A DNA stretch of 37,161 nucleotides from CASFRF01 sp031549345 (GTDB lineage Bacteria; Verrucomicrobiota; Lentisphaeria; Victivallales; Victivallaceae). Where the stretch lies: NCBI GenBank assembly GCA_031549345.1, contig JAVBPY010000001.1:1-37161 (forward strand). The letters run 5' to 3'. The position numbers were made by a program, and so were the translations under genes. The notes beneath the pieces were generated by a model that was not told the DNA's origin, made no database searches, and worked only from the letters and a program-made list of their open reading frames with translations. This document shows positions 23,367 through 31,614 of this stretch, piece by piece (the stretch's first letter is position 1; every line of letters begins with the position of its first letter).

Positions 23367-24947
23367 TCAGCGCTCGTTGTCGAGGAGAAACTGACGGTAG
23401 CCGTAGCGGTTGGATGTTCCCGCGTCCTTTGTTTTCGCGGTGATGACCTCGATGCGTTCGAGGACTTTCCCGTCCGTAAGTGTTTCCGGGTGGATTAGTT
23501 CGCACTCGGCGGAAACGATCAATTGGGAATGCTTCGTGGATTCGCGTTCGGTGGCGAAGATCCAGCCGAGGCCGGGGATGTCCTTCAGGAGCGGAACACC
23601 GCCGACGTCGCGGACGACCGATTTCTTCTCGATGCCCCCGAGATAGAAGGCGTTGCGTCCGTTGCCGAGCATGACTTTTTGTTTGGCGTTGTAATTGCTC
23701 CTGCGGACCATGCCTGTGGAGTCGTAGCCGATCATCGATATGGTGGCGATATCGACGGCGAGCGTGGTGGCCTTTGCGGAGATCGACGGTGTGATCTGGA
23801 GGATGAATTTGAAGGTGTCGTTCAACGTTTTAACATCCACCGTGTTGCCGCTTTCGGGCTTGCCGATCGGAGTCAGGGCGGCGTAGAGAGTGCCGCTGGA
23901 ACGCTCCAGCACACCCGCCGAACCGTTCTGGAGGGCGAGTTCGCCGGTGCAGGCGATTTTTGCTTTCCCCTTGGAAACGAGGAAGTCGAGGAACTTGCTG
24001 TTCCACTTCGGCTCGAAGTTGAAGTAGTTCACGTTGATTGTCCCGGAAGGATCGATGGGGAGGACGATGTCGCGCAAGTTGTAGTTGCGCGAGAAGGCCG
24101 CCCCGGTGGAAAGAAGTTTCACCCCGTCGTTGTTTTTCCAGGACTGAAAGTCAATGCCGAGCGTCCCGTCGTTTTCGCTCTCCAGCTCGTAAACAGTGCA
24201 GCGCAACCGCACTTCCGGGTGGGGAACGTCGTAAATACGCAGCATTTCCTCGATGTTTTTGCGTGAATAGAGGGCGGTATTGAAGAAAAGGCAATTCAAA
24301 TCCTCGTCTACCTCGATCTTATCCTTGCCGCCGATCAATTCCACTGTGTCGTTCGATACGTTCGCGCCGACAAGAAGGAGCATGGCTTTGAGTTCCGCCG
24401 CCGGGCGGTTCGCGGGAAAATAAATAAATTTCGGCTGCCCGGAAGAATTCATGATTCCCGGCTGATCCAGTTTGTCGACCAGAGCGTCGATCCCCATTCC
24501 GTTGGTGCTGTCTTTGAAGCGGTAATCCTCCGCCGATACAATCAGGATTCCGGTGCCGTCGTTGTAACGGATGCATTCGATGCCGGTCGGGACGAATATT
24601 TTGGTTGTCCCGGCAACGTTGTTTTTATGGTAGGTGTTGTAGTAATCCGGGTTGACGCGCCCGGCGGCATTGTTGTAATCAACGCGCAGGATCTGCACCA
24701 TTTCGCGCAGATACGGACGGATTGAATAAGGGTCGGCGTGCTTAAGGACATAGGTTTTTGTGAGGATCTTCGGATCGTTCACATCGCGGACAAAATGGAC
24801 GACCTCGGCATCTTCACGGATGTTCAAGCGCAGATGTGTCTGGACATGCGAGGGGGCGTAGGCCGGGTTTTCGTTGCTTGTCGGCTGCTGGTTCGCCGCA
24901 AGGGGAAGGGCCGGGAGGGCCAGAAGAAGGGGTAAAATCCGTTTCAT
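23367..24947 (-). CDS. Secretin-like protein (type II/III secretion secretin family)
   Basis: A 526-residue protein with a signal peptide (MKRILPLLLALPALPLAA). The N-terminal half has N-domain-like segments: YVLKHADPYSIRPYLREMVQ and FIYFPANRPAAELKAML read like the beta-alpha-beta repeats of secretins. The C-terminal part has the secretin signature: GGIEKKSVVRDVGGVPLLKD, IPGLGWIF and SQLIVSAECELIHP. Secretins form the outer-membrane pore of type II secretion or type IV pilus systems. It is clearly a paralogue of the next gene (shared PEVRLRCTVYELES/PQVRMTLNIYEVRE block, then WKN.DG.), but a normal secretin has fuller N0-N3 domains. No other secretion gene is adjacent. Confidence 0.82.
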   Translation of the reverse strand: MKRILPLLLALPALPLAANQQPTSNENPAYAPSHVQTHLRLNIREDAEVVHFVRDVNDPKILTKTYVLKHADPYSIRPYLREMVQILRVDYNNAAGRVNPDYYNTYHKNNVAGTTKIFVPTGIECIRYNDGTGILIVSAEDYRFKDSTNGMGIDALVDKLDQPGIMNSSGQPKFIYFPANRPAAELKAMLLLVGANVSNDTVELIGGKDKIEVDEDLNCLFFNTALYSRKNIEEMLRIYDVPHPEVRLRCTVYELESENDGTLGIDFQSWKNNDGVKLLSTGAAFSRNYNLRDIVLPIDPSGTINVNYFNFEPKWNSKFLDFLVSKGKAKIACTGELALQNGSAGVLERSSGTLYAALTPIGKPESGNTVDVKTLNDTFKFILQITPSISAKATTLAVDIATISMIGYDSTGMVRRSNYNAKQKVMLGNGRNAFYLGGIEKKSVVRDVGGVPLLKDIPGLGWIFATERESTKHSQLIVSAECELIHPETLTDGKVLERIEVITAKTKDAGTSNRYGYRQFLLDNER

Positions 24948-24950
24948 GCT

Positions 24951-26375
24951 TTAGAATCCTTTGTTGACAAGTTCGTTGACCGGGGTAAGTTCTCCGGCGA
25001 GAAGCGCTACTTCTTCATCCGGATGAACCGGTTCGATGGAAACGGAGAGGAAGAAAAAATGATTCTCTTTGGTCGTTGTCGTGGTGCCGAAGATGTATTT
25101 CAGAATTGGAATTTCACAGAGGAACGGGATGCCGATGGTTTGTTCGATTTCTTCGGCCTTGCTCCATTGGGCAAGGAGACGTTCGACGCCGCCGCGTACC
25201 GTAACGGCGCCGGAGGTTTTGCTCGCCTCATAAAGCTCGTCGCCTCGGGCGTTGCGTTCGACTACGTTTTTCATTTCCAGGGAGTAGGCGAAATTCGCTT
25301 CGGTGAGGATGTTGGCGGCCTCTTCGCGGGAAATCCGGAAGTTTCCGTCCTTATCGGCATCGCCCAACAGGAAGATCGAAGGTTTGGTGATTTTCAAGAC
25401 GAATTTGTCGTTGGCGGAGGGGACGACCGCGCTGGCGAATTTGTCGTTCTTCGTCAGATTCTGGTAAGAGGGGGAGAAGGCGAGTTCGCCGTCGGATCCA
25501 TTGACGATCGTCAGCGCCGCACTGCTGTGGATGCGCGCCAACCCGTTCTGCTGAAGAAAGCGCAGGAAGGAGAAGTCGAACGACGGGGCGAACAGGAAAA
25601 ATCCGTAAGGTCCGAACGCGGAGTGAATCGCGGAACCTTCGAGAAATTTCGCGCCGACGTCGAAGAAGTTCAGTCCGGGGCCGTTCTTCCAAGCCAGATA
25701 GTCCAGGCCGACGTCCACCAGATTGCTTTCGCGCACTTCGTAGATATTCAGCGTCATGCGCACTTGCGGCAAAGGCCGGTCGAGCCACGCGAGGTATTTG
25801 CGAAGATCTTTGTCTTTGTTGATGGAATCCTTCCAATAAATGGCGTTGGTGTGCGCATCGAACGCCACGGTCGCGTCCTGGTTGGCGCCTTCGGTCGCGT
25901 TGGAGGGAATTCCGGCTTTGATCATGATTTCCGCCATGCGGGCGGAGCCGCGGTAGCGGGGGAAATACACGTTGCGGGAGATGCCCGTGCTTTCAATGCC
26001 GGAGCCGTTTTTATCCGCCGGGCTGGGGCGGTCCAGTTTGGCGATCATATCGTCCACATACGGCATAAAATCAACAGGACAGCTCACGGCGAGAAGTTGG
26101 CGGCTGGCCGCGGAATAGTTGATCCGGTCGGCGGTTCCATTTTGCGCATAGCGGCGTATCGCGCCGAGGACGAAAGGAACAAGGTCGTTGGCCTTCTGGT
26201 GTTTGAGCTCGTAGATTTTCGATACCATGTAATTTTGCGCATCATCTTCCAAAAGGCGTATCTTCTGCACCTTTTTCGGGTCCTTGGCTTCCGCGCCGAC
26301 TGCCTGGAACGGAACGGCCGCTCCGCTTAAAACGGCCAGTCCGGCGAGAACCAGGTTTTGCCAATTTGTTTTCAT
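24951..26375 (-). CDS. Secretin-like protein with an EF-hand-like loop
   Basis: A 474-residue protein with a signal peptide, paralogous to the gene that follows 3 bp later. It has ELKHQKANDLVPFVLGAIRR (N-domain-like), then PQVRMTLNIYEVRE, DVGLDYLAWKN, and a C-terminal signature: TIGIPFLCEIPILKYIFGTT and FFFLSVSIEPVHPDEE. Between them is DADKDGNFRISREEA (25318-25361), which reads like an EF-hand/dockerin calcium loop (D-x-D-x-D-G), though the final acidic residue is at position 13 instead of 12. AAGGAG precedes the ATG. The pair is transcribed divergently from mraZ. It probably forms or regulates an outer-membrane pore (inference). Confidence 0.8.
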   Translation of the reverse strand: MKTNWQNLVLAGLAVLSGAAVPFQAVGAEAKDPKKVQKIRLLEDDAQNYMVSKIYELKHQKANDLVPFVLGAIRRYAQNGTADRINYSAASRQLLAVSCPVDFMPYVDDMIAKLDRPSPADKNGSGIESTGISRNVYFPRYRGSARMAEIMIKAGIPSNATEGANQDATVAFDAHTNAIYWKDSINKDKDLRKYLAWLDRPLPQVRMTLNIYEVRESNLVDVGLDYLAWKNGPGLNFFDVGAKFLEGSAIHSAFGPYGFFLFAPSFDFSFLRFLQQNGLARIHSSAALTIVNGSDGELAFSPSYQNLTKNDKFASAVVPSANDKFVLKITKPSIFLLGDADKDGNFRISREEAANILTEANFAYSLEMKNVVERNARGDELYEASKTSGAVTVRGGVERLLAQWSKAEEIEQTIGIPFLCEIPILKYIFGTTTTTKENHFFFLSVSIEPVHPDEEVALLAGELTPVNELVNKGF

Positions 26376-26475
26376 CGTACTCCTTAATTCTTGGGTTGAT
26401 GCATACTTTAGCGTCCGTTCGTTTGGAAAAGGTTAGCGATTTGTGATAAAAAGATGTTTTTTGCCGAAAGAAGAC

Positions 26476-26503
26476 TTGAAAAAGTTTCTTTACGGTGTAA
26501 AAT
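26476..26503 (+). promoter_or_regulatory. Promoter of the mraZ division/wall cluster
   Basis: TTGAAA (26476-26481), a 16-bp spacer and TAAAAT (26498-26503). The expected start is near 26510, inside the TAGGGG repeats. Confidence 0.6.
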
Positions 26504-26528
26504 AGGGGTAAATAGGGGCTATTAGGGG
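26503..26528 (+). promoter_or_regulatory. Three 10-bp-spaced TAGGGG repeats, probable MraZ operator
   Basis: TAGGGG occurs at 26503-26508, 26513-26518 and 26523-26528, exactly one helical turn apart, covering the transcription start and leader of mraZ. MraZ is known to bind tandem G-rich repeats (TGGG-type) ahead of its own operon; the motif here is a variant. That it is autoregulatory is inference. Confidence 0.75.
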
Positions 26529-26539
26529 CAATAAGGATC

Positions 26540-27040
26540 ATGGATAACGAAAAAGAATGCGACGATGTTCTGTTTCTCGGCGAGTTCGACCATGTGTTGG
26601 ACGCGCAGGGACGCATTACCATTCCGCGTGATTGGCGGAGTGCGGAAGGGGAAAGTGATTTTGTTCTTTTTCCCGCGCGCGATGCCGCGTTGCTTCTTTT
26701 CCCCGTGAGGGTTTTTATGGAATTCGTTGCGCGGACACGCAAACTTGCCATTGCCAATCCGGATGCCCAGAAGGCTTTCGTCGCCTTGGGGGCCAATTCG
26801 CGTCGATGCCGCAGCGATCGGCACGGGCGCATCGCGCTGGAGCGGAAAATGCTTGACTCCATTCACGTGGGAAGCCGGTTGAAAATGCTCGGCGCGATTT
26901 CGCACATCCGCCTTTGCGCGGAGGAAAAATGGGAGCAACCCACGGGGGCGGCTTTGGGGGAATATTTGGATGAAATCCAGAAAATGAGCGCGACTGAACC
27001 CGATCTCGCCTCGCTTCTGGCGCAAGGAATGTCGAAATGA
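26540..27040 (+). CDS. mraZ: MraZ, transcription regulator of the division/wall cluster
   Basis: MraZ is a DNA-binding protein built of two AbrB/SpoVT-like halves that form a ring on tandem repeats. Here the first half carries GEFDHVLDAQGRITIPRDW and the second SDRHGRIALERKML, both at the expected spacing. At 166 residues it is longer than most (about 145-150), with an acidic N-terminal extension and an added C-terminal tail. The gene heads the dcw cluster and overlaps rsmH by ATGA, with AAGGA before its ATG. Three TAGGGG repeats lie over its start site, consistent with autoregulation. Confidence 0.92.
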   Translation: MDNEKECDDVLFLGEFDHVLDAQGRITIPRDWRSAEGESDFVLFPARDAALLLFPVRVFMEFVARTRKLAIANPDAQKAFVALGANSRRCRSDRHGRIALERKMLDSIHVGSRLKMLGAISHIRLCAEEKWEQPTGAALGEYLDEIQKMSATEPDLASLLAQGMSK

Positions 27041-27993
27041 GCGGAGTTGGAGAACACATTCCGGTTCTGCCGGAGGAGGTCGCCGCGGCGTTCGCGTTCA
27101 TCGGCGATCGTCCGGCGCGGCTGATCGACGGCACGCTCGGCAACGGCGGCCACGCGGCCATGCTTCTGCGGGCGCATCCGGGGCTGGAACTCCTTGGCAT
27201 CGACCGCGATGAAGACGCGCTGGCGCGCGCGGCGGACACACTTGCGTTTGCCGGAAAACGTGTGCATTTGGCACGCGGCGTTTATTCGGAAATGGATTCG
27301 CTCGCCGCGGGGGCGGGCTGGGAAAAAGTGGACGGTATTTTGCTCGATATCGGCGTATCCTCTCCGCAAATCGATACGGCGGAGCGGGGCTTTTCGTGGC
27401 GCATGGACGGACCGCTGGATATGCGCATGGATCGGCGTTCGCCCTTGACCGCCAGCCGGTTGCTGAACCGGGCGACGGAAGCGGAACTGGAACGGATTTT
27501 CCGGGAATACGGGGAATTTCCGAAATCGCGGAAATTGGCGGCATGGATTGTTGCACGGCGCGATGCGCACCCGTTCAGTGTGGTGGCCGACCTTGTGCAT
27601 GCGTGCGATGAGGTGATGGGCCGTCGCCGTTCCGGTGAATTGCCGCATCCGACGTTGCCGTTTCAGGCGCTCCGTATCGCGGTGAACGACGAACTCGGCG
27701 AATTGGAGCGCGGCCTGCCGGCGGCGCTTTCTTTGTTAAAAGAGGGGGGGCGCCTGGCCGTTATCAGTTTCCATTCGCTGGAAGACCGGATGGTCAAACA
27801 GTTTTTCCGGCACGAAGCGGCCGCGTGTATTTGTCCGCACGGTTTGCCGGTTTGCGTGTGCGGTAAAACGGCGACGCTGCGCGAAATTTCGCGCAAAGCG
27901 TATGTCGCCGGAGAGAAAGAATTGGCGGGAAATCGCCGTGCGGCTCCGGCCAAACTGCGCGTGGTGGAAAAAATCGTACAGGAGAGGGAATAA
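27037..27993 (+). CDS. rsmH: 16S rRNA (cytosine-1402-N4) methyltransferase RsmH
   Basis: RsmH (old name MraW) methylates N4 of C1402 in 16S rRNA, in the ribosomal P site. Family landmarks: HIPVLPEEV at the start, DGTLGNGGHA (SAM loop), LLGIDRDEDAL, ILLDIGVSSPQID, RGFSWRMDGPLDMRMD, PHPTLPFQALRIAVN and VISFHSLEDRMVKQFF. At 318 residues the length is normal. A cysteine-rich stretch (CICPHGLPVCVCG) near residue 268 is also usual in RsmH. It follows mraZ with a 4-bp overlap, the conserved dcw order. Confidence 0.97.
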   Translation: MSGVGEHIPVLPEEVAAAFAFIGDRPARLIDGTLGNGGHAAMLLRAHPGLELLGIDRDEDALARAADTLAFAGKRVHLARGVYSEMDSLAAGAGWEKVDGILLDIGVSSPQIDTAERGFSWRMDGPLDMRMDRRSPLTASRLLNRATEAELERIFREYGEFPKSRKLAAWIVARRDAHPFSVVADLVHACDEVMGRRRSGELPHPTLPFQALRIAVNDELGELERGLPAALSLLKEGGRLAVISFHSLEDRMVKQFFRHEAAACICPHGLPVCVCGKTATLREISRKAYVAGEKELAGNRRAAPAKLRVVEKIVQERE

Positions 27994-27995
27994 AA

Positions 27996-28388
27996 ATGGC
28001 GGTGAATTTACAGACAGGTGATTTTCGTTCCCGCTCGACGGGAGCGGCGGTTCGTTCCTCGTATTGGGGGAAATTCTTCCTTTTGATGCAAGTGCTTTTT
28101 CTGGTCATCCTTGTTGCCCTGATCGGCAACGCCTATATTTATATGAACCAGAAAATCGCCAATACGGCGACGGCGATACGCGCTTCAAAAGAAAATATCC
28201 GTCTCGCTGAGCGTGAGTTGGATGCCTTGCGCATCCAGCGCGAGCGCCTGGCGAGTTGGACGCATATTTCCGGATTGATCCGGAAGCATAATCTCGGATT
28301 GCGCCCCCCCTCTGCCGGGCAGGTAACGAAACTCGCTTTGCGTGCTCCTGTTTCGACAGAAGGAATGCGGCAGGTCGCCGGGCGCTGA
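27996..28388 (+). CDS. ftsL: FtsL-like division protein
   Basis: A 130-residue bitopic membrane protein. Residues about 27-50 form one transmembrane helix, followed by a coiled-coil-like stretch (51-88) and a short tail with HNLGLRPPSAGQV, the L-G-L-x-P pattern seen in FtsL/FtsB-type proteins. FtsL recruits FtsI/FtsW and joins FtsB-FtsQ at the septum. FtsL proteins share little sequence, so the call rests on size, topology and position between rsmH and ftsI, where ftsL always lies in the dcw cluster. A good ribosome site (GGAGAGGGAATAAAA) precedes the ATG. Confidence 0.78.
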   Translation: MAVNLQTGDFRSRSTGAAVRSSYWGKFFLLMQVLFLVILVALIGNAYIYMNQKIANTATAIRASKENIRLAERELDALRIQRERLASWTHISGLIRKHNLGLRPPSAGQVTKLALRAPVSTEGMRQVAGR

Positions 28389-28396
28389 TAAGCTTT

Positions 28397-30214
28397 ATGC
28401 TAAGCAACAACGACGCCATTCGTGTACGGATTCGCATCGGCGCTTTTTTAGTGCTGATCGTCGCACTCGGTTTGGTGGCGCGGCTTTACTATGTGCAAAT
28501 CGTTCAGCATAAGTTCTATCTGAAAGAAGCACAGGATCAGTACACGACCAACAACCGGGTGATTTACGGAAAACGCGGGGAAATTCTCGACAACCGCGCG
28601 TATCTCCTGGTCGGCAATGTCCCCTGTGTGAATATTTTCGCCGATCCCGGTGGGTATCTCAACCGCGAAGTGCGCCGCCGCCGTGCCGCGCTTTTTCTTG
28701 CGCGCGAGCTTGGATTGGACTTCAACGAAGTTTATTTCAAGCTTGCGCCGGAACGCAAGGCCCGCGGTAAGGATGGTTTTTTTGTTCGTCAGGACGATGG
28801 TTCCAGCCTCATGGTGCCTGTGCGTAACGCCATGCTGGCGCGAAATCTGGATACGGAATACGCCGCGGAGCTCCAGAAAAAGACCAAGAACGAATACATT
28901 TACAATCTTTTTTTCAAAGAAGGAACAAAACGAAGCTACCCCAAGGGGAAGATGCTTTCCAATATCCTCGGGTTCACATCGCTGCAGGCGGATGTCGAAG
29001 TGCCGATGCTTGGTGTCGAAAAAGCCTACAACGGTGTTTTGGCGCCCCGGAACGGGACGATCAGTTACGAACGCTCGCGGCGCGGACAGCCCCTTGCTTA
29101 CGGGAAACACTTTGATTCCGTCCCCAGCCGGGACGGCTGGAATGTGGTGTTGACCATCGACGAACGCTTCCAGTCGATCATGGAGGAGGCGTTGGACAAC
29201 GCGGTTTCGAAATGGAAACCCCAATCGATTTACGCCGTGATGGCCGATCCGTACACCGGACGCATTCTCGCCGCCGCGCAGCGGCCGACATTCAACCCGG
29301 AAGAACGCTCGAAAGTCGTCAATGAGGACGCGTGGCGTCTGCGGCTTCTTTCCGATGGGCTTGAGCCCGGATCGATCATAAAGCCTTTCACCATCGGGCG
29401 CGGCCTGGATGCCGGAATCATCACGCCGGATTCGCGTTTCGACTGCGAGAACGGCCTCTGGAATTACATGAACAAACCGTTGCGGGACAGTCATCCGTAT
29501 GGAATGCTGACGACAACGGAGATCATCAAGGTTTCCAGCAACATCGGCACCGCCAAAATCGCCCTTGAAATGGGGCCGGAATTGGTGGAAAAAACATTGC
29601 GTGATTTCGGGTTTGCCGAACGGACCGGCCTGGGACTCCCCGCCGAATCGTCGGGCATTTTCCCGCGCGATGCGCGCCAATGGCGCGGCATCGGCCTTAC
29701 CCGTTATCCGATCGGGTACGGTATTCTGGTTACGCCGGTACAAATGGTGCGCGCCTATTGCGCATTGGCGAACGGCGGACGGCTGCTTCCATTGCGCTTG
29801 GTGGATCGCGTCGTCAACCCGGAGACGGGGGAAATGGATGTTCCGCCGCAGGATGAAGGTATACAGATGTTTCAGAAAGCCGATACCTGCCGCAAATTGG
29901 TGGAGATGATGTCGCTAGTAACGCAAAAAGGCGTCACCGCGACCGCCGCCCCCGTCCCCGGCTACCGTGTTGCCGGAAAAACAGGGACGAGCCGCAAGTA
30001 TGTTCCGGGGCATGGATACGCTTCCGGAAAATATTTTGCGAGTTTTGTGGGATTTGTTCCGGCGGAGAAACCCGCGTTTGTCTTGCTCGTTACAGTGGAC
30101 GAACCGAAGGGCGCCTACTACGGCGGTACCGTTTCCGGGCCGGTTTTCCGGGAAATCGCCGAACGTGTTCTCAAAGTAATGAATATAGCGCCAACGGAAG
30201 AGGTGAAGAAGTGA
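28397..30214 (+). CDS. ftsI: Division penicillin-binding protein (FtsI/PBP2-type transpeptidase)
   Basis: A 605-residue class B penicillin-binding protein that cross-links septal peptidoglycan. An N-terminal signal anchor (about 14-35) is followed by the pedestal domain (YYVQIVQ, NRVIYGKRGEILDNRAYLL). The transpeptidase domain has the active serine in GSIIKP (S326, K329), the second motif SSN (380-382) and KTGTS (528-532). Length fits FtsI. The ATG at 28397 has only GATAAG upstream, a weak site, so coupling to ftsL (8-bp gap) is likely. It overlaps the next gene by GTGA. Confidence 0.95.
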   Translation: MLSNNDAIRVRIRIGAFLVLIVALGLVARLYYVQIVQHKFYLKEAQDQYTTNNRVIYGKRGEILDNRAYLLVGNVPCVNIFADPGGYLNREVRRRRAALFLARELGLDFNEVYFKLAPERKARGKDGFFVRQDDGSSLMVPVRNAMLARNLDTEYAAELQKKTKNEYIYNLFFKEGTKRSYPKGKMLSNILGFTSLQADVEVPMLGVEKAYNGVLAPRNGTISYERSRRGQPLAYGKHFDSVPSRDGWNVVLTIDERFQSIMEEALDNAVSKWKPQSIYAVMADPYTGRILAAAQRPTFNPEERSKVVNEDAWRLRLLSDGLEPGSIIKPFTIGRGLDAGIITPDSRFDCENGLWNYMNKPLRDSHPYGMLTTTEIIKVSSNIGTAKIALEMGPELVEKTLRDFGFAERTGLGLPAESSGIFPRDARQWRGIGLTRYPIGYGILVTPVQMVRAYCALANGGRLLPLRLVDRVVNPETGEMDVPPQDEGIQMFQKADTCRKLVEMMSLVTQKGVTATAAPVPGYRVAGKTGTSRKYVPGHGYASGKYFASFVGFVPAEKPAFVLLVTVDEPKGAYYGGTVSGPVFREIAERVLKVMNIAPTEEVKK

Positions 30215-31614
30215 TTGCCGGAAAAAAACTGCATTTTATCGGAATCGGCGGCATCGGGATGAGCGCTCTGGCGCAGTTTTGCCGGGCGCTGGGGTGTGCG
30301 GTAAGCGGGAGCGACCGGGGGGCAGACAGGCCGGAGAATGCGCGGATTCTCGCCCCGCTTGCGGCGCAGGGGATTGCCATTTATCCGCAGGACGGTTCTT
30401 TCATCAAGGCCGGCGCTCCCGATTTTATCGTTTGGTCGAGCGCGATCGAGGAAGGGAACGCCGATTTCATCGCCGCCGGTTCCATTGCGCGTCTGCATCG
30501 CGCCAAAGCGCTGGAGTTTGCCATTCAGGCCGCCTCCGCGCGTTGCACGATCGCCGTTACGGGCAGTTGCGGAAAAAGCAGCGTAACCGCTTATTTGACC
30601 GAAGCGCTTTTGAATGCGGGCGCGGATCCCTCCATGCTGAACGGCGCTCTGAGCAAACGTTTCCGCGCGTTGGAACTCGCCGGAAATTTCCGTCCCGGCA
30701 ACGGCGATTTTCTGGTTTACGAAGCGGATGAGAGCGATAAAAGCCTGACCGCCTTTGCCCCCGATTATGCCATTATTCTGAACATGGGCACCGATCATTA
30801 CGGCAAGGAGGAACTTGCCGAGGTGTTCGCGCTGTTTCTCCGCAACGTCCGGCGCGGCGCTGTTTTGGAACGCGGCGTATACGAGGCTCTCAAGCCGCTT
30901 CTTCCTCCGGATCTTCCCGTGGTGATTTTTGAATCCGGGGAAGGGGCGCAGGGCGAGTACGCGCTCCGGCGTTACTGTCTTAAGGATCGCGTTCCTGTTG
31001 CGGAATTTTCCAATGGAGAATGGATCGCTCTTCCGCAGCCCGGGAGGCACACGGCATTGAATGCATTGGCAATCCGCGCTTGGTTCGGTATGGCGAAGAA
31101 ACCGTTTACCCCTTCGCTTTTGGAGCGTTTCGACGGCATCTGGCGCAGAAACGATTTCGCTGGGCGCACCCCCTCGGGAGCGATGGTGTACGACGATTAT
31201 GCCCATAATCCGGAAAAGATCGCCGCGGCGATCCGTGCCGCCCAGGAACAAGTCCCCGGCCGTGTGTTCGCAGTATTTCAGCCGCACGGCTACGGGCCAT
31301 TGGGGTTCATGCGTCCGGCCCTGGGGGCGACAATCGGCGGTGTTCTGCGCCCCGGCGACGAGTTTTTGTTTCTTCCTCCGTATTACGCGGGGGGAAGCAG
31401 TTCTTTTTCGCCGACGAGCGAGGAAGTGGCGCACGACTGCCGTTCGCGTTCGGTGTGTTACATTGCGGCGTTTGGCGACAGAGAGGCGCTGCGCCGCCGG
31501 CTGCTCCGTTCCGCCGGAGCGGACGACATGATTCTCATCATGGGGGCGCGGGACAATTCTCTCTCCGATTACGCGGCCGGTTTCGTATCCTCTACCGTCT
31601 CCGCCCGGGTGTAA
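30211..31614 (+). CDS. MurC/Mpl-family Mur ligase
   Basis: A 467-residue ATP-dependent ligase of the Mur family. The N-terminal Rossmann part is HFIGIGGIGMSALAQF...SGSD, the hallmark of MurC/Mpl (UDP-MurNAc binding). The P-loop is VTGSCGKSSVT (116-126) where most MurC enzymes have GTHGKTTT. EADESD (171-176) is conserved, as are NMGTDHY and DDYAHNPEKI. The probable role is adding L-alanine to UDP-MurNAc in peptidoglycan synthesis, but the altered P-loop and the atypical second half (VFQPHGYGPLGFMRP) mean a paralogue with another substrate is possible. Start is GTG at 30211, overlapping the ftsI stop. It closes the cluster; the usual murE, murF, mraY and ftsW are absent. Confidence 0.83.
   Translation: MIAGKKLHFIGIGGIGMSALAQFCRALGCAVSGSDRGADRPENARILAPLAAQGIAIYPQDGSFIKAGAPDFIVWSSAIEEGNADFIAAGSIARLHRAKALEFAIQAASARCTIAVTGSCGKSSVTAYLTEALLNAGADPSMLNGALSKRFRALELAGNFRPGNGDFLVYEADESDKSLTAFAPDYAIILNMGTDHYGKEELAEVFALFLRNVRRGAVLERGVYEALKPLLPPDLPVVIFESGEGAQGEYALRRYCLKDRVPVAEFSNGEWIALPQPGRHTALNALAIRAWFGMAKKPFTPSLLERFDGIWRRNDFAGRTPSGAMVYDDYAHNPEKIAAAIRAAQEQVPGRVFAVFQPHGYGPLGFMRPALGATIGGVLRPGDEFLFLPPYYAGGSSSFSPTSEEVAHDCRSRSVCYIAAFGDREALRRRLLRSAGADDMILIMGARDNSLSDYAAGFVSSTVSARV

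Noticed and set aside
25023..26330. Plus-strand open frame of 435 codons opposite the first secretin-like gene
   Set aside because: Antisense shadow without a start signal or known fold; the minus-strand secretin signature is clear.
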